Positions 14,452 through 22,099 of a stretch of DNA of 64,000 nt are shown piece by piece. Origin of the DNA: CAG-964 sp902789345 (GTDB lineage Bacteria > Bacillota > Clostridia > Oscillospirales > Acutalibacteraceae); the NCBI GenBank assembly GCA_052117325.1, contig JBQKJJ010000002.1, one strand, 5' to 3'. The notes under the pieces were generated by a model. That model was not told the origin of the DNA. It searched no databases and saw only the letters and a program-made list of their open reading frames with translations. Within the stretch, counting starts at the first letter, position 1. Every line of letters begins with the position of its first letter. Both the position numbers and the translations under genes were made by a program.

Positions 14452-17400
14452 TTATAGCTCAACTGTGCCTTCAAATACACGCTCAGCAGCACCTGTCATA
14501 TATACTGTGTCATCTGTATAATTAATAACAAGGTCTCCGCCCTTTAGCTGAACGGTAATGTCCTCGCCCTTTTTGCAGAAGCCGTTTTCAACAGCTGCTA
14601 CTGCAACTGCACAAGCACCTGTACCGCAAGCCCAGGTTTCGCCGCTGCCACGCTCCCAAACACGCATTTTAATAGTATTTTCATTAATAACTCTTACAAA
14701 CTCTGTGTTTACTCTTTCCGGGAAAAGCTTGTCGTGTTCAAACTTAGGACCGATTTTTTCAATGTCTAGGCCCTCAACATCATTTATAAATACTACACAG
14801 TGAGGGTTACCCATTGAAACGCAGGTAATGTTAAACTGCTGGCCGTCAATAATAACAGGCTCGTTTACAACCTTTTCCTTGTCAATAGCTACAGGAATCT
14901 TAGCCGGGTTAAGCTCTGCCTTGCCCATATCAACTCTCAGTCTTTTTACTTCGTTATCCTGCTTATATACTTTAAGGGTTTTAATACCGCTTAGTGTTTC
15001 TACTGTAACAGTTTCTTTGTTTTGGTCTACAATATTGTGGTCGTACAGGAACTTACCTACACAACGAATACCGTTACCGCACATTTTACCCTCTGAACCG
15101 TCCAGGTTAAACATACGCATTTTAGCGTCTGCAACATCTGACGGGCAAACAAGAATAACACCGTCGCCGCCAATGCCAAAGTGTCTGTCAGACAGTCTTA
15201 CGCTTAAACCCTCAGGGTTATTTATATTTTGGTCAAAGCAGTTGAAGTAAATATAGTCGTTACCGCAGCCCTGCATTTTTGTAAATTTATACTTCATCTT
15301 TTCGCTCCTCATATTGTTTATGTCTACAAGCTCAGTATTATACTGTGAGTATCTGCTCATTAAGCACTCTACCAAAGCATTTGCCGTGTCTATAGATGTT
15401 AAGCAAGGAATATTTCTCTCTACAGTTTTTCTTCTTATCTTTACGCTGTCTCTTGTAGGGATACGGCCCTTTGAAGAGGTTGAAATAACATAGGTAATCT
15501 TACCGCTTTCAATAAGCTTAAGTGTGTTATGCTCTCTTGATTCGTGAATTTTCTTAACTGTAATAGCGTTTATTCCGTAAGCCTCAAGAATTTTTGCCGT
15601 ACCTGCTGTTGCATAAATGTCAAAGCCCATCATAGCAAATTTCTTAGCCAAGTCGCCGATTTCGCCCTTGTCGCTATTTCTTACGGTAATAAGCACGCCG
15701 CCGGATTTTTCCATCTTGTAGCCTGCTGCAACCAAGCCCTTGTACAAAGCCTCTTCCAAAGTACCTGCTATACCAAGCACTTCGCCTGTTGACTTCATTT
15801 CAGGTCCCAGGTGGTTATCAACATTTATCAGCTTTTCAAAGGAGAATACAGGTACCTTTACAGCTGTATAAGGTGATTTTCTGTACAAGCCCGTACCGTA
15901 ACCCATATCTGACAGCTTCTCGCCAAGCATAGCTTTTGTAGCCAGGTCAACCATTGGCACGCCTGTAACCTTGCTGATGTACGGAATTGTTCTTGATGAA
16001 CGAGGGTTTACCTCAATAACATACAAATCGCCCTTATAAATTAGGTACTGAATATTTACAAGGCCCTTAGTGTTAAGTGACAAAGCCAAATCCTTTGAAC
16101 TGCGGATAATTGTCTGTGTCATTTCGTCGCTTAGGTTCCATGCTGGGTATACTGCAATAGAGTCGCCTGAATGTATGCCGGCACGCTCAATGTGCTGCAT
16201 AATACCAGGAATAAGAATGTCGTCGCCGTCGCATATAGCGTCAACCTCTATTTCTGTACCCATAAGGTATTTATCAATCAAAATTGGATTTTCAATATTT
16301 TGTGAAAGAATAATTGCCATATACTCAACAATATCATCTTCGTTGTAGGCAATAATCATATTCTGTCCGCCCAATACATAGGAAGGACGCATCAAAACAG
16401 GGTAGCCAACCTCCTCGGCAACCTTTAGAGCTTCCTCGGTTGTCATAACTGTAAAGCCGCGAGGTCTTTTAATGTGGTGCTTTTCAAGCAGCTCATCAAA
16501 ACGCTCTCTGTCCTCTGCCATATCAATGCCGTCTGCCGATGTACCCAAAATGTTTACACCGTTGTCGCTTAAGAACTTTGTCAGCTTAATAGCTGTCTGA
16601 CCGCCGAAAGCAACTACAACGCCGTATGGCTTTTCTGTTTTTATAATGCCCATTACATCTTCGTTTGTAAGAGGCTCAAAGTACAGTCTGTCTGATGTAT
16701 CAAAGTCTGTTGATACTGTTTCAGGGTTGTTGTTCACAATAACAACCTCGTAGCCTGCTTCTTTCAAAGCCCAAACGCAGTGAACAGACGCATAGTCAAA
16801 CTCAATACCCTGACCGATTCTTATAGGGCCTGAACCAAATACTATAATAGTCTTTTTGCCCTTGTAGTTTTCCTCTATAAACTCCTCAGCCTCGTTTTCC
16901 TCGTCAAAGGTTGAGTAGAAATAAGGTGTTTCTGCCTTAAACTCTGCCGCACAGGTATCAACCATTTTGTAAACCGGAACAGCAGGATTTTCGATTTCAC
17001 AGCCGGTAATCTTTTTAATTACCTTGTCAAGGTAGCCCATTGTCTTTGCCTTGTGGTAAAGCTCAGGTGTAAGCTGACCCTTTGCCATTTCTTTTTCTAT
17101 ATTAACAAGCTTTAGCAGCTTTTCAAGGAACCATTCATCAATCAAAGTAACTGCATGAATTTCGTCTACTGTTACGCCTCTTTTAAGAGCCTCAAATACG
17201 CAGAACAGTCTTTCGTCGTCGCATACAGAAAGTCTTTTTCTTATGCTTTCGTCAGACATTTGCATAAACTTCTCGTCATTCAGTGTGTTGTGAGAAATCT
17301 CTGCGCCTCTTACAGCCTTCATTATAGCCTGCTCAAAGGTAGGAGCAATAGCCATAACCTCGCCTGTAGCTTTCATCTGTGTGCCAAGTGTTCTCTTAGC

Positions 17401-18501
17401 GTAAACAAATTTATCAAAAGGCCACTTAGGGAACTTTACAACAACATAGTCAAGTGCCGGCTCAAAGCAAGCATAAGTAGAACCTGTTACGGCGTTCTTA
17501 ATTTCGCTTAGGTTGTAACCGATAGCAATTTTAGCGGCTACCTTAGCTATAGGATAACCTGTAGCCTTTGACGCCAAAGCCGAAGAACGGGAAACTCTTG
17601 GGTTTACCTCGATAACCGCATACTGGAAGCTTTCAGGGTTAAGAGCAAACTGACAGTTACAGCCACCCTCTACGCCCAGCGCAGAGATAATATTCAGTGC
17701 CGCACTTCTAAGCATTTGATACTCTTTATCAGCCAATGTAACAGCAGGCGCTATTACTATACTGTCGCCTGTGTGAACACCCACAGGGTCAAAGTTTTCC
17801 ATAGAACAAACGGTAATAACATTTCCTATACTGTCACGCATTACCTCAAACTCTATCTCTTTCCAACCGGCTATACACTGCTCTACAAGAACCTGTGTAA
17901 TAGGTGAAAGCTCCAAACCGTTGGCTGTAATTTCACGAAGCTCCTCTTCGTTATTTACAATACCGCCGCCTGTACCGCCCAGGGTAAATGCCGGACGAAT
18001 AATAAGCGGATAGCCTATTTCATTTGCAAAATTAACCGCACTTTCAACATCATTAACAACCAAAGACGGAATTACAGGCTGACCTATGGCCTCCATAGTG
18101 TCCTTAAACATCTGTCTGTCTTCTGCCTTGTCAATGGTTTCAGGGTTGGCACCCAACAGCTTTACGCCGTTTTCCTCCAAAAAGCCTTCCTTTGCCAGCT
18201 GCATAGAAAGTGTAAGACCTGTTTGTCCGCCAAGTGTAGAAAGCAGACTGTCAGGCTTTTCTTTTTGAATAACTCTTTTTACTGTATCTAATGTCAACGG
18301 CTCAATATAAATTTTATCAGCCATTGCGTTATCTGTCATAATTGTAGCCGGGTTAGAGTTAATAAGAATAACCTCCAAGCCCTCTTCCTTTAGTGCACGA
18401 CAAGCCTGTGTACCTGCATAGTCAAACTCTGCTGCCTGACCTATTACAATAGGACCGGAGCCTATTACCAAAACTCTCTTTATATCCTTGTTAATCGGCA
18501 T
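14452..18501 (-). CDS. carB-dapF: Fusion of carbamoyl-phosphate synthase large subunit and diaminopimelate epimerase
   Basis: A single uninterrupted reading frame of 1349 residues. Residues 1-1068 are a complete CarB: two ATP-grasp halves (each with a GSGPI-IGQG/A-EFDYA start, near residues 15 and 555) and a C-terminal MGS-type allosteric domain ending near ALVECLMSRYSQYN. Residues 1069-1349 are a complete DapF with both catalytic cysteines (MCGNGIRC and ACGTGACA) and MQGCGNDYIY at its start. No stop codon lies between them. The DapF methionine (15297) has AGGAG seven bases upstream inside carB, so separate DapF may also be made by internal initiation. The ATG at 18501 is preferred for its spacing to AAAGGATG; an ATG at 18510 overlaps that site. 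Confidence 0.9.
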   Translation of the reverse strand: MPINKDIKRVLVIGSGPIVIGQAAEFDYAGTQACRALKEEGLEVILINSNPATIMTDNAMADKIYIEPLTLDTVKRVIQKEKPDSLLSTLGGQTGLTLSMQLAKEGFLEENGVKLLGANPETIDKAEDRQMFKDTMEAIGQPVIPSLVVNDVESAVNFANEIGYPLIIRPAFTLGGTGGGIVNNEEELREITANGLELSPITQVLVEQCIAGWKEIEFEVMRDSIGNVITVCSMENFDPVGVHTGDSIVIAPAVTLADKEYQMLRSAALNIISALGVEGGCNCQFALNPESFQYAVIEVNPRVSRSSALASKATGYPIAKVAAKIAIGYNLSEIKNAVTGSTYACFEPALDYVVVKFPKWPFDKFVYAKRTLGTQMKATGEVMAIAPTFEQAIMKAVRGAEISHNTLNDEKFMQMSDESIRKRLSVCDDERLFCVFEALKRGVTVDEIHAVTLIDEWFLEKLLKLVNIEKEMAKGQLTPELYHKAKTMGYLDKVIKKITGCEIENPAVPVYKMVDTCAAEFKAETPYFYSTFDEENEAEEFIEENYKGKKTIIVFGSGPIRIGQGIEFDYASVHCVWALKEAGYEVVIVNNNPETVSTDFDTSDRLYFEPLTNEDVMGIIKTEKPYGVVVAFGGQTAIKLTKFLSDNGVNILGTSADGIDMAEDRERFDELLEKHHIKRPRGFTVMTTEEALKVAEEVGYPVLMRPSYVLGGQNMIIAYNEDDIVEYMAIILSQNIENPILIDKYLMGTEIEVDAICDGDDILIPGIMQHIERAGIHSGDSIAVYPAWNLSDEMTQTIIRSSKDLALSLNTKGLVNIQYLIYKGDLYVIEVNPRSSRTIPYISKVTGVPMVDLATKAMLGEKLSDMGYGTGLYRKSPYTAVKVPVFSFEKLINVDNHLGPEMKSTGEVLGIAGTLEEALYKGLVAAGYKMEKSGGVLITVRNSDKGEIGDLAKKFAMMGFDIYATAGTAKILEAYGINAITVKKIHESREHNTLKLIESGKITYVISTSSKGRIPTRDSVKIRRKTVERNIPCLTSIDTANALVECLMSRYSQYNTELVDINNMRSEKMKYKFTKMQGCGNDYIYFNCFDQNINNPEGLSVRLSDRHFGIGGDGVILVCPSDVADAKMRMFNLDGSEGKMCGNGIRCVGKFLYDHNIVDQNKETVTVETLSGIKTLKVYKQDNEVKRLRVDMGKAELNPAKIPVAIDKEKVVNEPVIIDGQQFNITCVSMGNPHCVVFINDVEGLDIEKIGPKFEHDKLFPERVNTEFVRVINENTIKMRVWERGSGETWACGTGACAVAVAAVENGFCKKGEDITVQLKGGDLVINYTDDTVYMTGAAERVFEGTVEL
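15297..15308 (-). promoter_or_regulatory. Internal ribosome site for DapF within carB-dapF
   Basis: AGGAGCGAAAAG directly precedes an ATG that begins a full-length DapF. This would allow free DapF to be made alongside the fusion, or marks the relic of the formerly separate gene. Confidence 0.6.
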
Positions 18502-18554
18502 TAATAACATCCTTTCTTTTCATAAACGGGTTTATATTTTAAAGGTATTTATTA

Positions 18555-19640
18555 TCAACAGTGTTTATTTTCTTCAATAAGAGAAATAAACCTATCAAAA
18601 AGGAACTCTGTATCCAGCGGACCACCGCAAGCCTCCGGGTGGAACTGTACTGAAAACGCAGGCATATCTGTATAGGTTACACCCTCGCAGGTGCCGTCGT
18701 TAGCATTAACAAAGCTTTCCTTTGCGTTAGCCGGCAAAGACTTGCTTACTACCGCATAGCCGTGGTTTTGGCTTGTAATGTAAACTCTGCCTGTTTCAAC
18801 ATCTGTAGCAGGCTGGTTTGCGCCACGGTGTCCGTACTTCAGCTTGTCCGTTGTAGCTCCCTGCGACAGCGCCAAAAGCTGATGTCCCAAACAAATGCCG
18901 AATGTAGGAATTTTCTTTTCACACAAAAGCTGCAGTTGCTTAATAATTTCCTGATTCTCCTGTGGGTCTCCCGGACCGTTTGAAAGCATAATGCCGTCAG
19001 GGTTAATAGCCGCAATTTCTTCAGCTGTAGCTGATGCAGGAAATACAGTAACATTGCAGCCACGCTTTAACAGCGAACGCTGAATGTTAGACTTTGCACC
19101 AAAATCCCACAAAGCAACGCTGTACTTTGGATTTTCGGCAGTAAATGAAGCAACCTCCTTTGGAGTTACGCTTTTTACTGCGTCTACTACCTTGTACTGC
19201 TTTATTTCCTCTAAGTCCTTATCAAGGTTGTCAAGAGTAGAGGTTATTTTGCAGTTCATTACACCGTATTCTCTTACTATTCTTGTAAGCGCTCTTGTGT
19301 CAATGTCATATATTCCCGGCACACCGGTATTCTTTAAAAAAGTGTCAAGAATCCCCTCGCAACGGAAGTTGGACGGCTCTTGACACCTATTTCTAACAAT
19401 ATAAGCCTTTAAAGCAGGCTGGCTGCTTTCAAAATCAGACGGAATCACACCATAATTACCAATCAACGGAAATGTCTGTACAACAACTTGTCCGTAGTAG
19501 CTAGGGTCAGTAAGTGTTTCAAGGTAACCTGTCATAGCAGTAGTAAAAACAATTTCACCCACTACATCCTTCTCAGCGCCAAAGCCCTTTCCCTCAAAGA
19601 CCTTGCCGTTTTCCAAAATAAGAAATGATTTGCGGCTCAT
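18555..19640 (-). CDS. carA: Carbamoyl-phosphate synthase small (glutaminase) subunit
   Basis: Supplies ammonia from glutamine to CarB for pyrimidine and arginine synthesis. The 361-residue protein has the usual N-terminal CPSase domain and a class I amidotransferase domain with Cys250 in FGICLGHQ, His334 and Glu336 in FHPEA. Start at 19640 after AGAGGAAAGGG. It sits 36 bases downstream of the ANTAR gene and 53 bases before carB, so all are probably one transcript. Confidence 0.98.
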   Translation of the reverse strand: MSRKSFLILENGKVFEGKGFGAEKDVVGEIVFTTAMTGYLETLTDPSYYGQVVVQTFPLIGNYGVIPSDFESSQPALKAYIVRNRCQEPSNFRCEGILDTFLKNTGVPGIYDIDTRALTRIVREYGVMNCKITSTLDNLDKDLEEIKQYKVVDAVKSVTPKEVASFTAENPKYSVALWDFGAKSNIQRSLLKRGCNVTVFPASATAEEIAAINPDGIMLSNGPGDPQENQEIIKQLQLLCEKKIPTFGICLGHQLLALSQGATTDKLKYGHRGANQPATDVETGRVYITSQNHGYAVVSKSLPANAKESFVNANDGTCEGVTYTDMPAFSVQFHPEACGGPLDTEFLFDRFISLIEENKHC

Positions 19641-19676
19641 TTAATCAATCCCTTTCCTCTGTTTCTGCTTAATAAA

Positions 19677-20246
19677 TTACATTTCGTAGGTTGTTAATAC
19701 CTGTTCAGCTACATTTTTTTTACTTATTCGTAAATCCATAGCTTGCTTTTCAAGATATTTATGGGCCTGCGGCTCACTCATAGCCAAGCACTGCATAAGC
19801 ACGCACTTAGCTCTGTTTATTACCTTGATTTCCTCAAGCTGTTCTTTTAGCTTTTTGTTTTCTTGCTGTATTTCCTTTATTTTGCTGCTGTAAGCTCTAA
19901 AAGCTATAATACACTGGTGCATCTGAGCAGCGGTAATTGGTTTTTCCACCGTTACCACGCCGTGCTTTAAAAGATGATTTCCCACTTTAACAAATGTATC
20001 GCCGCTGACTGCAACAACCACCCCGGAATCGGTATGTTCTGACAAATAAACAGAAAGATTTATACCTACCTCATCTTCTAAAGGAGTGTAAATAAAGATT
20101 AAATCAAAAGCTTCTATGGCTGTACACAGCTTGGCCTTTTCGGCAGACTGTGCGGTTTTAAATTGGTCAAAGCCCTCCTGCAAAAGCAGTGCCTTTAACC
20201 CGTGGGCAGACTTTTCGCTTTTAGTAATTATTAGAACATTACTCAT
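19677..20246 (-). CDS. ANTAR-domain response regulator (transcription antiterminator)
   Basis: Protein of 189 residues. The N-terminal 120 residues look like a degenerate receiver domain (LIITKSEKSAHGLKALLLQEG start, FDLIFIYTP strand, EKPIT near 102). A coiled segment (about 118-140) leads to a C-terminal ANTAR domain (INRAKCVLMQCLAMSEPQAH, then LEKQAMDLRISKKNVAEQVL). ANTAR domains bind paired hairpins in mRNA leaders and prevent termination. In Clostridia they usually accompany nitrogen-assimilation genes. Here the gene heads the carA-carB/dapF-pyrG-dapL string and is itself preceded by a terminator with an alternative pairing. The usual phospho-acceptor is not clear in the text of the domain. 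Confidence 0.88.
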   Translation of the reverse strand: MSNVLIITKSEKSAHGLKALLLQEGFDQFKTAQSAEKAKLCTAIEAFDLIFIYTPLEDEVGINLSVYLSEHTDSGVVVAVSGDTFVKVGNHLLKHGVVTVEKPITAAQMHQCIIAFRAYSSKIKEIQQENKKLKEQLEEIKVINRAKCVLMQCLAMSEPQAHKYLEKQAMDLRISKKNVAEQVLTTYEM

Positions 20247-20279
20247 ACTGAAAAATCACCCGCTAACCATTTTAGTTAT

Positions 20280-20333
20280 AAAAAAACAGAACAACGCAGG
20301 AAAAATTTTATTTTTAATCATAGTTCTGCATTG
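20280..20333 (-). promoter_or_regulatory. Terminator/antiterminator in the ANTAR-car leader
   Basis: On the minus strand CAGAAC (20328-20323) pairs with GTTCTG (20292-20287), with an inner AAAAAT/ATTTTT stem, and is followed by seven T. The overlapping CAATGCAG (20333-20326) can instead pair with CTGCGTTG (20299-20292), one G-U included, which excludes the terminator. This is the layout of an attenuator. I do not see the classical ANTAR double hexaloop. Confidence 0.6.
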
Positions 20334-20351
20334 TAGCCTCACTTAAACTAC

Positions 20352-20380
20352 ATTATACATAATTTTGACCTATTATGCAA
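20352..20380 (-). promoter_or_regulatory. Promoter of the ANTAR-car operon
   Basis: On the minus strand TTGCAT (20380-20375), 17 bases, TATAAT (20357-20352). Transcription would start near 20345, giving about a 100-base leader containing the attenuator. Confidence 0.7.
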
Positions 20381-20529
20381 GTGATTTTATTTCCAAAGCT
20401 AAAACAATATTCCGTATTTATATTGCGATATTAAATAATGGTTTTTTAAGAGTTATAAGACTTCTTATCTGCCCCACAGCGGCAAGGCAAATAAAAATGT
20501 AATTTACCTTACCGCATAGAAACTAACTA

Positions 20530-21408
20530 CTACAAATATGGTGTTTGGTACTGCTGTGCTGTGTCGTCATAAATAGTTACAAACTTTATATTGTAGTAGT
20601 CACATATAATTTTTCTGTTACTGTTAAACTCTCTCAGAATAATATAATTTGCCCCCACATTTGTAATATAGCCACGCTTTATAACTGTGTTGTTATTGCC
20701 CACTAAAAATTCAATTTCAGCCATTTTTCCTACCTGAGTACGCAAATAGCCGTTCATATACTGCAGACTGTCTGTGGAAACAATGGTTGCGTTACCTGTG
20801 GTCATTTGCGGCGTCATATCTTCTGAAATGTCCTGGTCCTGTGCCAATGTGGTGGCAGGTGTTTGGGTAAGCCCCGAATGGTTGCCTATAAGCTGGGTGC
20901 TCATTTCGTCCTCCGGCTCTACAAACTGTGGTACGGTATTGCCGCTGTTTATAGGCGTAGGCATATTGTCAACTACAGGGTTTGCAGTGTAGTCGCTTAA
21001 TGTAGCGTGATTTTGGTTTTGATATTGAAAATCTATAGGCTCGCTTGCGCCGCAGTTTTTAGTACAGCCCGGCTGTATATAGGGCATCATCTGCATTTGC
21101 GGAGGATATTCGTACATAGTGTTGGGGTTAGTATTAGTATTAGAGCTGGGCGGCATTGATGTATTAGCGTTATTTGCGTTGGGATTCCAGTTTTGACCAC
21201 TGTTTCTTTCTGCTGCCATATTTCCTCTGTTAATTTGGTTGGCGTTGTTCAGCTGGTTCATTGTGTTCATTGAACTTATGTTGTTTACACTTTCTCTGCT
21301 GGTGGCTATTGGTATGGGCTGTCTTGCGGTTTGGTTGTAGTTGCCGCTTGACTGATTGCTTACCTGGTTATTTAAGCCATACATGGCATTCGGGTCCATA
21401 TTATTCAT
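20530..21408 (-). CDS. GerQ-like spore coat protein with Asn/Gln-rich N-terminus
   Basis: Protein of 292 residues. The first ~215 are low in complexity and rich in Asn, Gln, Met, Pro and Thr, with CTKNC near 115. The C-terminal ~70 (QYMNGYLRTQVGKMAEIEFL..., then ANYIILREFNSNRKIICDYYNIKFVTIYD) resemble the conserved domain of GerQ, the coat protein that holds the cortex lytic enzyme CwlJ. The gene directly follows a cwlJ-like gene (12 bases), the same pair as the cwlJ-gerQ operon of Bacillus. The GerQ relation is from pattern and context; the N-terminus is much longer than in Bacillus GerQ (about 180 residues in total). Confidence 0.65.
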   Translation of the reverse strand: MNNMDPNAMYGLNNQVSNQSSGNYNQTARQPIPIATSRESVNNISSMNTMNQLNNANQINRGNMAAERNSGQNWNPNANNANTSMPPSSNTNTNPNTMYEYPPQMQMMPYIQPGCTKNCGASEPIDFQYQNQNHATLSDYTANPVVDNMPTPINSGNTVPQFVEPEDEMSTQLIGNHSGLTQTPATTLAQDQDISEDMTPQMTTGNATIVSTDSLQYMNGYLRTQVGKMAEIEFLVGNNNTVIKRGYITNVGANYIILREFNSNRKIICDYYNIKFVTIYDDTAQQYQTPYL

Positions 21409-21420
21409 TTAGGCAGCCTC

Positions 21421-21867
21421 CTATGTTGAAAGATATTTTTCTGTCGGTGAGTAAAAGCAGTGCTCACCTACACGGTTGTAGATTATACCAATACCTGTTG
21501 CCGGAAAATAATTTGGGCAGGTGCTGCTGTAGGGGTTAAAGAAAAACAGGGAATTTCCTACAGGACTGTAAGAATTTCCTGCCAGTGCCCAATCCGCTAT
21601 GTCGTAATGCTCCTGGTCGGGTATAATATTATAAACATTTTGAGGATTATAAATACCATCTACTGATGTTCTCATACATACAAACTGCCCCGGCTGTTCT
21701 ATAATATTTCGCACATTGCCCCCGTTGCTTACTCTGCTGAATTCTCCGTTTTCGGCTCTGGCCCTATTCATAACGACACTGGCAACGGCACGCATACCAC
21801 TGTCGCCCTCACCGCCGGCTTCACACTTTATTAGCCGTGCAAATAATTCTCTTGTATCTAATGGCAT
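21421..21867 (-). CDS. cwlJ: Spore cortex lytic enzyme, CwlJ/SleB-type hydrolase
   Basis: Cell-wall hydrolase_2 domain protein of 148 residues without signal peptide. It has the catalytic glutamate context LIKCEAGGEGDSGMRAVASVVMNR and the C-terminal FFNPYSS...YNRVGEHCFY of CwlJ. The lack of a secretion signal and of the SleB peptidoglycan-binding domain fits CwlJ, which is deposited in the coat from the mother cell and degrades cortex at germination. The ATG at 21867 has GAAGGTGA upstream; the longer reading to 21897 lacks one. Paired with the GerQ-like gene. Confidence 0.88.
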   Translation of the reverse strand: MPLDTRELFARLIKCEAGGEGDSGMRAVASVVMNRARAENGEFSRVSNGGNVRNIIEQPGQFVCMRTSVDGIYNPQNVYNIIPDQEHYDIADWALAGNSYSPVGNSLFFFNPYSSTCPNYFPATGIGIIYNRVGEHCFYSPTEKYLST

Positions 21868-22024
21868 AAAAATCACCTTCTTTAAATTAAGCCGCACTAC
21901 ATATTATTCATAAAATAACATTTAGTGAAATAATGTTTATAGGTTAAAATTATTTTCCCTGCGTATTATTGCCAAAAGAAAAAGCCCAAAAAGCCGTGCC
22001 TTAATCATAGAACATATAAGCTAT

Positions 22025-22066
22025 AAAAAAGGCAGACCAACAGCTGTACTTGCTGTCGGCCTGCCT
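22025..22066 (-). terminator. Terminator after secA
   Basis: AGGCAG-CC-ACAGC pairs with GCTGT-GG-CTGCCT (arms 22066-22052 and 22044-22030), followed by TTTTTTATAG on the minus strand. Confidence 0.8.
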
Positions 22067-22099
22067 CTATTTTTACAATCGTAAAATTACTGTATTAAA

